Assembly (NCBI GenBank): GCA_045806965.1
Contig: JBJMIG010000033.1
Coordinates: forward strand, 30,480 to 94,479
Reading direction: 5' to 3'
From: DASYTH01 sp045806965
GTDB taxonomy: Bacteria; Actinomycetota; Actinomycetes; Mycobacteriales; Pseudonocardiaceae
Length of the DNA: 64,000 bases
Positions 41,076 through 50,620 of the stretch are shown piece after piece. Numbering within the stretch: the first letter of the stretch is position 1; each line of letters opens with the position of its first letter. The notes beneath the pieces are model-generated. The model ran no database searches, had not been told where the DNA came from, and saw nothing but the letters and a program-made list of their open reading frames with translations. Position numbers and translations under genes: made by a program.

Positions 41076-44000
41076 TTGGCCGTGCCCTCGTCACCGTCTC
41101 GCCCATGGTCGTTCGCGCGCTTCGTTGCCGCACTGACGGTCGCCGTCCTGGTCATCGTGCTGGTGAACCCGGGTTCTCCGGCGAGCGCCGCGCCGGACCA
41201 GGGCAACCCGTGGACCAAGGTCGACAACCCGTCGGTGGCCAGCCGTTCGGCGCGGCCGGCCGACATCCGCACCACCCACTTCGCCGGGTTCACCCTGAAC
41301 CGCCCGGCCATGAAGAGCGGGCTGGACCGGGTGGCCGCGGCCCCGTTGTCGGAAGTGACCCTGCCGACCCCGGCCGGTGAGTTCCAGCGCTTCCAGTTGG
41401 TCGACTCCCCGGTGATGGAGGCCGGGTTGGCCGCGGCCCACCCGGAGATCAAGACGTACGCCGGCAAGGGAATCGACGACCCGACCGCGACGGTGCGCGC
41501 GGACCTGACCCCGCTCGGCTTCCACGCCTCGGTGCGGTCCAAGCTCGGCTCCTGGTTCGTCGACCCCTACTACCACGCCGACCAGAGCCTCTACGCCAGC
41601 TACTACGGCCATGATCTGACCAACCCGGAGGGGCCGCTGGTCGAGCACGAGCAGATCGAGCAACTCGCGCAGGAACTCGGGCCGGTGGCGGAGCCGGTGG
41701 TCCGGCTGCGCACCTACCGGCTGGCGCTGGTCACCGATCCGTCCTACGCCACCTTCTTCGGCGCCGAGAACGTCACCGCCGCGAAGGTCACGCTGGTCAA
41801 CCGGGTCACCCAGGTTTACGAGGACGAGACCGCGATCCGCCTGGTGCTGATCAACGACACCGACCGGACCAACCTGAACACCGCCGAGGCGGCGACCGGA
41901 CCGAACGGTCCGTGTGGTGCGGCGGCCTGTTTCACCGCAGCTCAACTCACCGGCTGCGCCGGCAGCACGCTGACCCGAAACCAGATCGTGCTCGGCCAAC
42001 TGGTCGGCGCGAGCAGCTACGACGACGGGCACATCGGCCTCGGGGTCAACGGCGGCGGCGTCGCCGGGCTCGGCGTGGTCGGCGGCGCCACCAAGGCGCG
42101 CGGCTGCACCGGACTGCCCACCCCGGTCGGCGACTTCTACGCGGTGGACTACGTGGCGCACGAGGTCGGCCACCAGTTCGGCGGGAACCACACGTTCAAC
42201 GGCACGCAGCTCAACTGCTCCGGCGGCAACCGCAGCGCGGCCAACTCCTACGAGCCCGGCAGCGGCACGTCGATCATGGCCTACGCCGGCATCTGCCAGC
42301 AGGACAACCTCCAGCCGCACAGCGACCCGTACTGGTCGCACCGCAGCTACACCGAGATCACCACCTACGTGTCGTCGAACCGCCCGGCGATCAACGAGGT
42401 GCAAAACGTGGCGCTGCGCGAGTTCGACACCAACGGCGACACGTTCGCGCTGACCTTCGGCGGGGCGCGGTCGGCGCCGATCGTGCGCGGCGGCAACTAC
42501 ACCGCGGCCGGGATCAAGGCGGCCATCGAGGCGATCCCGGACTGGCCGGCCGGCGCCACGGTGAGCGTGGCCGGGTTCGCCGGCGCGGCGTTCGACGACA
42601 CCGGATTCCAGGTGACGTTCAACGGCGGAGCGGTCGCGGCCACCAACGTCGGCGCGCTGGGCCTCGACGCGACCACCGGCGTCACCGGCTTCGTCGGCGA
42701 GACGGTCAAAGGCGGCGCGCAGGACAACGGCGGCAACCGGGTCGAGGACACGGCCAACCACGCACCCGTGGTCACCGCGCCCGCGTCGTACACCATCCCG
42801 GTCCGCACGCCGTTCGCGCTGACCGGCGGCGCCACCGACTCGGACGGCGACGGGCTCGCCTACCTGTGGGAGCAGAACGACCGCGGCGCCGCGGCCGGCA
42901 CCGCGCTGGTCAACAACACCAAGGCGAACGGCCCGCTGTTCCGCCAGTTCGGCACCGCGGCCATCGTCAGCCAGGAAGACACGCTGAAGTACTACTCGCC
43001 CGGCGAGAACACGGTGACCGCCGACCCGACCCGGGTGTTCCCGGACCTGACGCAGATCGCGGCGAACAACACCAACGCCAAGGCCGGTGTATGCCCGGCG
43101 GCTCCGGCGCCGCCGGCCTCCGTGCCGGCCGACGTCGTCGACTGCTACTCGGAGTTCCTGCCGACCAGGGACTGGGTCGGCATCGACGGCACCAGGACCA
43201 TGCACTTCCGGCTCACCGCAAGGGACATCCGGTTGGGCGGCGGCGGGGTGGGCAGCGCGGACACCGCACTGGTGCTCGCGCCGGACGCCGGGCCGTTCCT
43301 GCTCACCTCACAGGACACCGCCGCGGTGTTCCACGGCGGCTCGGCAGTGCCGGTCACCTGGGACGTGGCCGGCACCACCGCCGCGCCGGTCGGGGCGGCC
43401 GAGGTGAAGCTCTCGCTGTCCATCGACGGCGGCGCGACCTTCCCGTACGTGCTGGCCGAGCGCACCGCCAACGACGGCAGCGAGACGGTGACCCTGCCGG
43501 ACCTGGCCACGACCAAGGCGCGGATCAAGGTCGAGGCGGTCGGCAACGTGTTCTTCGACCTCAACGACGCCGACCTGACCATCCAGGCGTCGCCTCGGTT
43601 GGCCAACACCGGCCCGGCCACCGTGCAGTACAGCGACACCCCGGACGTGACGGTCAGCGCGAGCGACCCGGACAGCGCCGGCCCGGCGCTCTCGGCCGTG
43701 GCGACCGGCCTGCCAGACGGGCTCGGCCTGTCGGCCGGGACCACCTCGGACACCGAGGTTCGGCCGGGCACCCGAAGCTGGACCGTCACCGGCACCACGA
43801 CCGCGGCGCCCGGGGACTACCCGGTGTCCGTGGCGGTGACCGACGACGCCGGGATCGTGAGCACCACGACGTTCACGCTCAGCGTGACCCCGGAGGACGC
43901 CGAGGCGACCTATACCGGCGACGCGCTCGCCTTCGGTCGGGACAACACGACCGTGCTGCTTCGTGCCACGCTGCGGGACGGCTCGGTGGTGCCAAGGGCG

Positions 44001-44687
44001 GCCGACACCACACCCGGTGACATCCGCACCGGCACGGTCACCTTCCTGGCGGGCGGCCGGCCGCTGTGCACCGGTGCGCTCGGCCTGCTCGGCACGGCCA
44101 CCACGGTGGCCTCCGCCAGTTGCAGCGCCACCCTGCCGGCCGGCACCGCCGACGTCACCGTGGCGGTCGGCGGCAACTACACCGGCCGCACGTCCGGCCG
44201 GCCGGAGGTGCTCCGCTCGGAGAACCGGACCGTGATCGCCGGTGCGACGGTGACCCCGAACCGGTCCAGCGGAGCGTTCCCGGCCGACGCCGGCTCGCGG
44301 GCCGCCGTCGCGCTACTGGTCAACCACAGCAGGGCGAACGGAACCAACGCCGGGTTGGCCACCATCACGTTCCAGTCCGGCGGCCGGGTCTACCAGATCG
44401 TCGGTACGAGCATCGAGTCGTTCGGTGCCAAGGTGTCCGCCCGCCCACATCCGCTCGACCTGCGCGCCAGGGCCGCCCTGGTCGAGATCACCAACGCACT
44501 GCGTCCCACCACGGTCGCCAGCGGGTTGACCCTGCGGATCACCGGGACCGACGCCGGACTGTTCAGCAGCCAGGACACCGTGGGCATCACCCTGTTCCAG
44601 GACAACCGCCTGCTCCTGTCCGCCGACTGGACCGGCACGACGACCACCGACCTCCCGCTCAGCAGCGGAACGCTGTTGGTCCTGTAG
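41076..44687 (+). CDS. Large secreted reprolysin-like (M12B) zinc metalloprotease
   Basis: About 1203 residues. A signal peptide (FVAALTVAVLVIVLVNPGSPASAAP, in part VAALTVAVLVIVLV) is followed by a propeptide-like region and a catalytic domain with the zinc site HEVGHQFGGNH at residues 362-372 and Met-turn SIMAYAG. The rest, from about 480 to the end, holds Ig-like or cadherin-like repeats (for example PVTWDVAGTTAAPVGAA and SVAVTDDAGIVSTTTFTLSV in part). The role is probably extracellular protein degradation. The start is TTG at 41076, with AAGGAGG exactly six bases upstream; GTG at 41082 is the alternative. Confidence 0.9.
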   Translation: MAVPSSPSRPWSFARFVAALTVAVLVIVLVNPGSPASAAPDQGNPWTKVDNPSVASRSARPADIRTTHFAGFTLNRPAMKSGLDRVAAAPLSEVTLPTPAGEFQRFQLVDSPVMEAGLAAAHPEIKTYAGKGIDDPTATVRADLTPLGFHASVRSKLGSWFVDPYYHADQSLYASYYGHDLTNPEGPLVEHEQIEQLAQELGPVAEPVVRLRTYRLALVTDPSYATFFGAENVTAAKVTLVNRVTQVYEDETAIRLVLINDTDRTNLNTAEAATGPNGPCGAAACFTAAQLTGCAGSTLTRNQIVLGQLVGASSYDDGHIGLGVNGGGVAGLGVVGGATKARGCTGLPTPVGDFYAVDYVAHEVGHQFGGNHTFNGTQLNCSGGNRSAANSYEPGSGTSIMAYAGICQQDNLQPHSDPYWSHRSYTEITTYVSSNRPAINEVQNVALREFDTNGDTFALTFGGARSAPIVRGGNYTAAGIKAAIEAIPDWPAGATVSVAGFAGAAFDDTGFQVTFNGGAVAATNVGALGLDATTGVTGFVGETVKGGAQDNGGNRVEDTANHAPVVTAPASYTIPVRTPFALTGGATDSDGDGLAYLWEQNDRGAAAGTALVNNTKANGPLFRQFGTAAIVSQEDTLKYYSPGENTVTADPTRVFPDLTQIAANNTNAKAGVCPAAPAPPASVPADVVDCYSEFLPTRDWVGIDGTRTMHFRLTARDIRLGGGGVGSADTALVLAPDAGPFLLTSQDTAAVFHGGSAVPVTWDVAGTTAAPVGAAEVKLSLSIDGGATFPYVLAERTANDGSETVTLPDLATTKARIKVEAVGNVFFDLNDADLTIQASPRLANTGPATVQYSDTPDVTVSASDPDSAGPALSAVATGLPDGLGLSAGTTSDTEVRPGTRSWTVTGTTTAAPGDYPVSVAVTDDAGIVSTTTFTLSVTPEDAEATYTGDALAFGRDNTTVLLRATLRDGSVVPRAADTTPGDIRTGTVTFLAGGRPLCTGALGLLGTATTVASASCSATLPAGTADVTVAVGGNYTGRTSGRPEVLRSENRTVIAGATVTPNRSSGAFPADAGSRAAVALLVNHSRANGTNAGLATITFQSGGRVYQIVGTSIESFGAKVSARPHPLDLRARAALVEITNALRPTTVASGLTLRITGTDAGLFSSQDTVGITLFQDNRLLLSADWTGTTTTDLPLSSGTLLVL

Positions 44688-44692
44688 CCCGG

Positions 44693-44732
44693 CCAAGCGG
44701 CGCTGGTGCCCGCGTGCACCAGCGCCGCTTGG
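44693..44732 (+). terminator. Strong intrinsic-type terminator after the metalloprotease gene
   Basis: CCAAGCGGCGCTGGTGC (44693-44709) and its exact reverse complement (44716-44732) form a 17-bp stem with a 6-base loop, starting six bases after the stop. There is no U-tract. It separates the protease gene from the same-strand ltrA gene. Confidence 0.85.
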
Positions 44733-44769
44733 CGCGCCCAACGCGGCCGCTGCGGTTAGGTTGCGTGGC

Positions 44770-45960
44770 ATGAACCGGGTTGAAGGTACGGCCGAGCGGC
44801 ACGTCAGTTGGCTTGAGCTGTTCTTCGATCTGGTTGTGGTGGTCGCGGTGGATCAGCTCGCGCACCTGCTGCACGGGGCCGGGCACGATGGTCCGGCCGG
44901 GCTGGCGATCGCCATGTTCTTCGCGATGTACCTCGCGATCTGGCTCGTGTGGACGACGTTCACGCTCTACTCCAACGTGCTCGCCGAGCGGGTGCGGCAG
45001 CCCGCGATGTTCCTGGGGATGGCCGGGATCGCCACCATGGCGGCAGCGGTGCCAGAGGTCATGGACGGGCGGTCCGGGGTGTTCGCGGCGGCCTACCTGG
45101 CCACCAGCGCGGTCGGGTCCGCGGCCTTCACCCGGTCCGGGCGAATTCTGCTGTCCTGGAACGCGGCGACCCGCAACGCCGGGCTGGTGCCTTGGCTGGT
45201 GGCGTTCTGGGTGCACGACCCCTGGTGGAAGCTCGCACTCTGGTCGCTCGGCCTCGGCATGACCCTGTGGTCGAGCATCGTCAGCGAGCGCCAGGACGGC
45301 GACAAGCTGCTCGCCTCGCTCAACGAGCGGCTGTCCCGACGAACCCGGCGGGACCGCGGCGACGAGCGGGCGGAGCCGGCCGCGCGGCCGACGCTGGTCG
45401 CGGCGAAGATCCACGGCGCACATCTGGACGAGCGGCTCGGCCTGTTCGTGATCATCGTGCTCGGTGAGGCGATGCTGCAACTGGTCGGCGCGGTCGCGGC
45501 GATCGAGGACTGGTGGCCGGGCGGCGGACACGGCGTCGTGCTGCTGCTCACCGCCGCCGCCGGCTTCTTCCTGCTGATCATGTTGTGGTGGCTCAACGTC
45601 CAATACGGGTTCGCCGAGGAGGCCCGGATCCCGCCCGGACTGGAGCTGCCCGCACACTTCGCCGCGATCGCCGCGATCACCACCATCGCCACCGGCCTCG
45701 GTACGGCGGCCAGCGCCTCGTCCGAACACCTCCCCGCCGCGACCGCCTGGCTCACCTGCGCCGGCGCGACCGCCTACCTGCTCGTGATCACGATGCTCAC
45801 CCGCGACACCCGGCGCTGGGTGCTCAGCGCGGCCATGATCGCGCTGCCGCTGCTCACGGCGCCGTTCGCCGCGGTGCTCCCGGCCGCGGTCGTGGTGGCC
45901 GCGCTGCTCGTCGCCTCGGCCGCCCTCGGCTGGAACCTCAGGCGGCCCGGCACTCGGTGA
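44770..45960 (+). CDS. Low-temperature-requirement A (LtrA) family membrane protein
   Basis: A 396-residue membrane protein with about ten to eleven helices. It matches the LtrA family in WLELFFDLVVVVAVDQLAHLL near the N-terminus (in part WLELFFDLVVVVAV) and in ERLGLFVIIVLGEAMLQ-type segment (seen as DERLGLFVIIVLGEAML). The family is of unknown function, widespread in actinobacteria and Listeria. The ATG at 44770 is used; TTG at 44761 would add three residues. It lies behind a strong terminator, so it probably has its own promoter. Confidence 0.88.
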   Translation: MNRVEGTAERHVSWLELFFDLVVVVAVDQLAHLLHGAGHDGPAGLAIAMFFAMYLAIWLVWTTFTLYSNVLAERVRQPAMFLGMAGIATMAAAVPEVMDGRSGVFAAAYLATSAVGSAAFTRSGRILLSWNAATRNAGLVPWLVAFWVHDPWWKLALWSLGLGMTLWSSIVSERQDGDKLLASLNERLSRRTRRDRGDERAEPAARPTLVAAKIHGAHLDERLGLFVIIVLGEAMLQLVGAVAAIEDWWPGGGHGVVLLLTAAAGFFLLIMLWWLNVQYGFAEEARIPPGLELPAHFAAIAAITTIATGLGTAASASSEHLPAATAWLTCAGATAYLLVITMLTRDTRRWVLSAAMIALPLLTAPFAAVLPAAVVVAALLVASAALGWNLRRPGTR

Positions 45961-45985
45961 CATCGCGCCGTTCGATCGGTGGCGC

Positions 45986-48259
45986 TCAGAAGCCGTGCGG
46001 GCGACCGGCGTCGGGCTTGCTGTAGTCGCACACTCCGGTCGGGAAGATCTGCTTGAGCCGCTCCACCTCGGCCCGGCTCGGTCGCCACGACCCGTAGCCG
46101 CCGTGCGCGATCGCGGCCGCGATCGGCTGCAGCGCACACTTGTAGAGCTGCTCGTCGAACGGGCCGCCGGCGACCGTGCGCGAGGTGCCGTGGATCGGGA
46201 ACCGCTGGGTGCACGGGCCGGCCTGGCCGGCGTCGAGGATCCCGCGCCAGGCGTCGTCGCCCCGGTAGAGCAGCGTGCCGTCGGTGCCGAAACAGCTGTC
46301 CACGGCCAGTGCCGGCTTCGTGCCGGCCGCGCCGCGCTCGGGGTGCGCCTTGAGGTTGCCGAGCCACTGGTCCATCACCGCGAGCGCCATCGGGGTCTGG
46401 TCGAAGGCCCGCGCCGGTCGGGCGTCGGTGAACCACACCACCTGGTTGGCCGCGCTGTGCTGCGCATCGATCATGCGCTGCCGGGAGGCGAAGGACTGCC
46501 GGGCGTTGTGCATGTCCAGTTCGGCGTCGAGGTAGTGCCGCCAGTCGATGACCGGGATGCTGATCCGACCGTCGAAGATCAGCCCGGAGCGGTAACCGGC
46601 CTGCATCGCCGGGATGCTGCCCTCGGTGCGCGGAGCCACCCCGTCCGGCCCGGGCGCGGTCATGTTCCTGGCACTCCAGACGTCCACATCGGACGGACAT
46701 GCGGCGCTCACGAACGGGCACCCCTCCTGCACCATGTCCGGCTGCGGCTTCCACCCGCCGACGGCCGCGTTCAGGTCGAGGAACTCCGCGGGTGTGATGT
46801 CGTGCCGCAGCAAGGCTTGCAGGCCGTACTGCACACCGACGTTGTCCCAGGTGGACCGGGCGAAGCCGGTCTCCTGGTCGCGGCCGTAGACGTTGACCGC
46901 GTCGTTCCAGTGCGTCCACTCGACCGCGGCCTGCTGTTGCGGGGTGATGCCCGGTGCGGTGCCGAACTTCGGGTTGAGCGCGAGCGGGGACAGGCCCCGC
47001 CAGCCCTTGACGCACTCGGTCGAACCGGGTGCGGCCAGCCATGGCGTCAGCGGCTGGTACTGGTTCACCACCGTGTCCGAAGAGGACATACCTTCGAGCA
47101 GCGAACGGTTGGTCCAGGTGCGCCATCTCGAGCTCGGGTCCGCCCGCACCTTGAGGTCCATCCAGCGCTCGAGCAGTTCGCAGTCCCCGACGTGGATGGT
47201 CTGGGTGACCATGTCCGGGTAGGAGTACTGGGGCACCGCGCCATCGAGTAGGCCCGGGTGGTTCTGCCCGTACACGTACTGCTGGATGCCGCCGCCGGAG
47301 CCGCCGAGTCCGACCGTGTACTCGGGATCGGCGTACTCGGTCACGAACCGGGACTTGACCATCAGCGCGGTCTCACCGCCGAGCACCAGGTTGTAGTGCG
47401 TGTTCGTCTTGGTGCCGGTGGACCAGGCGATCGCGTAGCCCTGCCCGAGGCCGTAGCTGTAGCGGGACTCGCTCTGGTTGTTGGAGCCCTGGTAGTGGCC
47501 GATCGCCACCCCACCGCCGAAGTAGTAGATGAGCTTGCGGTTCCAGTGCGGCAGCGTGGCGGGTCCGGTGGCCTCCGGGTCGAGTACGGCGATCGAGTAG
47601 ATGAACCGGTTGATCGTGCCGCGCTCCCAGCGGATCACGAAGTCCACCGTGGCGCCGTCGCTGGTCGTGGTCTGGCTCAGGTCGGCCGGGCGCGGCGCGG
47701 TCCGGTCGTAGGGCCGCCAGGCGCCGCTGGTGGTCAGGTAGTAGTAATCCACCCGGGTGGCCAGTGAGCAGTCGCTGTCCAGGAACGGCCCGGTGAGGTC
47801 GAAGCCGGCCAGGTGCGCCGGGGTGGAACAGAAGAAGTCGGGCTGCCGCGGGCCGGAGAACATCGGCCCGGTGACCGGATGGTTGACCAGCCGCAGCGCC
47901 GCCCGGTCGTCCCGGCCGCGGTGCGGCACCCGCGCCTGCACCGTGCTCGGGCCGAGCGGCAGGTCGCGGAGCACCCCCTCGAGCGCGTGCGAGGCCCGGT
48001 CGTCACGGACGAAGGCGGCGCTGACGTCGGTACCGTTCACCGCGACCCGGGTCGCGGCGAGCGGCACCGATGGCGGGACCACCACCCGGATCCGCGCCGC
48101 TCCGCCGCTGACGTACCGGGCGGGGCCGGACAGGATCTCCAGCCGAAGCTCACCTCGCGAACCGAACGAGTCGGTCTCGTCCCCAGCCGCCGCGGTGCAC
48201 GTGGCGCCGAGCAGGGTGGCGGCGACCATGGCCACGACGACGGTGAGACGGCGAGCCAT
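45986..48259 (-). CDS. Secreted DUF6351 protein (alpha/beta-hydrolase-like)
   Basis: A 757-residue secreted protein. The signal peptide is MARRLTVVVAMVAATLLGAT in part, with likely cleavage after TAAAG. An N-terminal beta-sandwich region precedes an alpha/beta-hydrolase-like core with GLGGSGGGIQQY at about 317-328, resembling a nucleophile elbow (G-x-S-x-G). The family (DUF6351) is found in actinobacteria; substrate unknown. The ATG at 48259 has CAGGAGG five bases upstream, so the longer frame to 48310 is rejected. It converges on the ltrA-like gene. Confidence 0.85.
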   Translation of the reverse strand: MARRLTVVVAMVAATLLGATCTAAAGDETDSFGSRGELRLEILSGPARYVSGGAARIRVVVPPSVPLAATRVAVNGTDVSAAFVRDDRASHALEGVLRDLPLGPSTVQARVPHRGRDDRAALRLVNHPVTGPMFSGPRQPDFFCSTPAHLAGFDLTGPFLDSDCSLATRVDYYYLTTSGAWRPYDRTAPRPADLSQTTTSDGATVDFVIRWERGTINRFIYSIAVLDPEATGPATLPHWNRKLIYYFGGGVAIGHYQGSNNQSESRYSYGLGQGYAIAWSTGTKTNTHYNLVLGGETALMVKSRFVTEYADPEYTVGLGGSGGGIQQYVYGQNHPGLLDGAVPQYSYPDMVTQTIHVGDCELLERWMDLKVRADPSSRWRTWTNRSLLEGMSSSDTVVNQYQPLTPWLAAPGSTECVKGWRGLSPLALNPKFGTAPGITPQQQAAVEWTHWNDAVNVYGRDQETGFARSTWDNVGVQYGLQALLRHDITPAEFLDLNAAVGGWKPQPDMVQEGCPFVSAACPSDVDVWSARNMTAPGPDGVAPRTEGSIPAMQAGYRSGLIFDGRISIPVIDWRHYLDAELDMHNARQSFASRQRMIDAQHSAANQVVWFTDARPARAFDQTPMALAVMDQWLGNLKAHPERGAAGTKPALAVDSCFGTDGTLLYRGDDAWRGILDAGQAGPCTQRFPIHGTSRTVAGGPFDEQLYKCALQPIAAAIAHGGYGSWRPSRAEVERLKQIFPTGVCDYSKPDAGRPHGF

Positions 48260-48551
48260 GCGGGCCTCCTGGACCTCGGTGTCCAACGCCAAGCCGGTTC
48301 CCGTCACCATGCCCGCCGCGGGCCGGCACCGTCAACGGCCAAACCGCCGCCGCCCATGGCGTAGGCGGCACGGACCGAAACCGCTCCTCGTCGTCGCTTC
48401 CGCGTCCCAGACGCACCCGGTTGCACACCTCGCTCGGCCGGGCGGTTGCACGATGTTCGGAGAATCCGGCCGGCCGGCGTGACATTCGCCCGGCGCGCTG
48501 CGACTAAGTTGCTCGGGAACGTGTGTTGGGCGTGGAACGGGACGACCTGAG
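48260..48551. promoter_or_regulatory. Divergent promoter region with CGGTTGCAC direct repeats
   Basis: A 292-base gap between two divergent genes. CGGTTGCAC occurs twice (48418-48426 and 48443-48451), 25 bases apart, and a CCGGCCGGCCGG stretch lies near 48468-48478. I found no reliable -35/-10 pair. The direct repeats may be regulator sites. Confidence 0.35.
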
Positions 48552-48599
48552 ATGGACAGCGGCATGGACGTCGGCATGGACGTCGGCATGGATGTCGGC
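48552..48599 (+). repeat. Four tandem 12-bp units carrying candidate start codons
   Basis: ATGGACAGCGGC, then ATGGACGTCGGC twice, then ATGGATGTCGGC form four in-frame 12-bp units (MDSG, MDVG, MDVG, MDVG). Each ATG could be used as a start. Copy number is likely to be variable by slippage, and would change the number of start codons but not the frame. Confidence 0.85.
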
Positions 48600-50561
48600 A
48601 TTGTGGGGGCGGGGCCGCGCGGGCTCTCGGTGCTCGAGCGGCTGCTGGCCATCGCCGGGGACCGCGCGGCCGGGTCGCTGCGGGTGCGGCTGATCGACCG
48701 GCATGTGCGGGACGGCAGCGCGGTGTGGCGCACCAGCCAGGCCCGCGACCTGCTGATGAACACGGTCGCCTCGCAGATCACCATGTTCGCCGACGAGTCG
48801 GTGGACTGCGCGGGGCCGGTCGTGCCCGGGCCGAGCCTGTTCGACTGGGCCCGGTTCCTGGCCCAGTTCGACTCCTTCGACGACGACGTGCCGGAGTGGG
48901 TGCGCCACGAGGGGGCCCGCCTCGGCCCGGACGACTACCCGACCCGCGCCTTCTACGGGCACTACCTCCAGTGGGTGCTGCGCCACCTGCTGCGCACCGC
49001 GCCCGCGCACATCGAGGTGACGCTGTATCCGGTGTACGCCACCGGGCTCTCCGACGGGCCGGACGGGCGACAGGAGTTGACCCTCTCCGACGGCACCGCG
49101 CTGTCCGGGCTGGACGCGGTCGTGCTCACCCAGGGCCATCTGCCGTCGAAGATCGTCGGAGTCGATGCGGAGTTGGCCGGCTTCGCCGCGGCCTCGGGGC
49201 TGCGCTACGTGCCGCCGGTCAACCCGGCCGAGGTGAGCCTGGACTCGGTCCGGCCCGGCGCCGCGGTCATCGTGCGCGGCATGGGCCTGAACTTCTTCGA
49301 CTACATGGCGTTGCTGACCATCGGCAGGGGCGGCGGGTTCACCAGGAACCTCGACGACCGGCTGGTGTACCACCCCTCCGGCCGCGAGCCCCTGATCGTC
49401 ACCGGCTCCCGGCGCGGGGTTCCGTACCACGCCAGGGGCGAGAACCAGAAGGGTCCGTTCGGCCGTTACGGGCTGTCCTTCCTCACCCCGCAGGTGATCA
49501 CCGAGCTGCGCGCGCAGGCGGACGCCGGCAACGCGGTGGACTTCCGCGACCGGGTCTGGCCGATGATCGACCGGGACGTGCGCGCGGTCTACTACGCCCG
49601 GCTGATCTCGGCGCGGTCCGGGGAGCGGCACGGCAAGGCGTTCATGCACCGCTACCGGTCGCTGTGGGCGGGCCGGCCGTTCCCGGTGCCGGACGGGGAT
49701 CCGCTTGGCATGGCCGAGACCGGCGCGGAGCGCGACCTTCTCGCCGGGTTCGACATCGGCCCGGACGAGCGCTGGGACTGGCACGCCATCGGGGCGCCCT
49801 ACGGCGACCGGGAGTTCGCCGACGGGGACGCTTATCACGACTGGCTGATCGGCTATCTCGCCGGCGACGTGCGGGAGGCGAAGCGGGGCAACGTGCGCAG
49901 CCCGGTCAAGGCCGCGCTGGACATCATGCGCGACCTGCGCAACGAGATCCGGCTCGTGGTCGATCACGGCGGGATCACCGGCGAGTCCTACCGGCGCGAT
50001 CTACAGGGCTGGTACACGCCGCTCAACGCGTTCGTCTCGATCGGCCCGCCGGTGCGGCGCATCGAGGAGCTCATCGCGCTGATCGAGGCCGGTGTGGTGA
50101 CGGTGCTCGGTCCGGGCATGTCGGTGGACCCACTGGCCGACGGTTCCGGCTTCCTCGCCCGGTCCAGCCGGGTACCGCGGCCGGTGCACCATGCGGACAC
50201 GCTGATCGAGGCCCGGATGCCCGACCCGGACATCCGCATCACCACCGACCCGCTGATCAGCGGTCTGCTCGCCTGCGGCGAGTGCGCGCTGCATCGGATC
50301 GCGCTGCGCGGCGGCGGTTTCTACCAGACCGGCGGGCTCGCGGTGACCCCGCGGCCATACAACCTGCTCGACGCCAACCGCACCGCACACCCGCGCCGGT
50401 TCGCCTTCGGGGTACCCACCGAAACCGTGCACTGGGTAACCGCCGCCGGCATCCGGCCGGGGGTCAACTCGGTCATTCTGGCCGACGCCGACGCGGTCGC
50501 CATGGCCAGCCTCGGCGTCGCCGCCGAACGGCCGGGAAAGCCCGCGCACGCGGAGAACTAA
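48552..50561 (+). CDS. FAD/NAD(P)-binding protein of the pyridine-nucleotide oxidoreductase type
   Basis: Up to 669 residues. After the tandem MDVG units comes the dinucleotide motif VGIVGAGPRGLSVLERLL, as in the FAD-NAD(P)-binding family (HI0933/lysine N6-hydroxylase-like, Pfam NAD_binding_9). Later segments include MNTVASQITMFADES, VVLTQGHLPSKIVG, IVRGMGLNFFDYMALLTIGRG (in part VRGMGLNFFDYMALL) and GSRRGVPYHARGENQKG. The substrate is unknown. It stands alone between a divergent secreted protein and a small membrane protein. The true start could be any of the four tandem ATGs, the last being nearest to the conserved motif. Confidence 0.85.
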   Translation: MDSGMDVGMDVGMDVGIVGAGPRGLSVLERLLAIAGDRAAGSLRVRLIDRHVRDGSAVWRTSQARDLLMNTVASQITMFADESVDCAGPVVPGPSLFDWARFLAQFDSFDDDVPEWVRHEGARLGPDDYPTRAFYGHYLQWVLRHLLRTAPAHIEVTLYPVYATGLSDGPDGRQELTLSDGTALSGLDAVVLTQGHLPSKIVGVDAELAGFAAASGLRYVPPVNPAEVSLDSVRPGAAVIVRGMGLNFFDYMALLTIGRGGGFTRNLDDRLVYHPSGREPLIVTGSRRGVPYHARGENQKGPFGRYGLSFLTPQVITELRAQADAGNAVDFRDRVWPMIDRDVRAVYYARLISARSGERHGKAFMHRYRSLWAGRPFPVPDGDPLGMAETGAERDLLAGFDIGPDERWDWHAIGAPYGDREFADGDAYHDWLIGYLAGDVREAKRGNVRSPVKAALDIMRDLRNEIRLVVDHGGITGESYRRDLQGWYTPLNAFVSIGPPVRRIEELIALIEAGVVTVLGPGMSVDPLADGSGFLARSSRVPRPVHHADTLIEARMPDPDIRITTDPLISGLLACGECALHRIALRGGGFYQTGGLAVTPRPYNLLDANRTAHPRRFAFGVPTETVHWVTAAGIRPGVNSVILADADAVAMASLGVAAERPGKPAHAEN

Positions 50562-50620
50562 GGCCCTATCCGGCCGGCAGGAAATGACGTAAGAATGGGC
50601 GCCCAATCGTGAGGAGCACC

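Noticed and set aside
48468..48478. CCGGCCGGCCGG as an operator
   Set aside because: Low-complexity GC run, expected by chance at this base composition.
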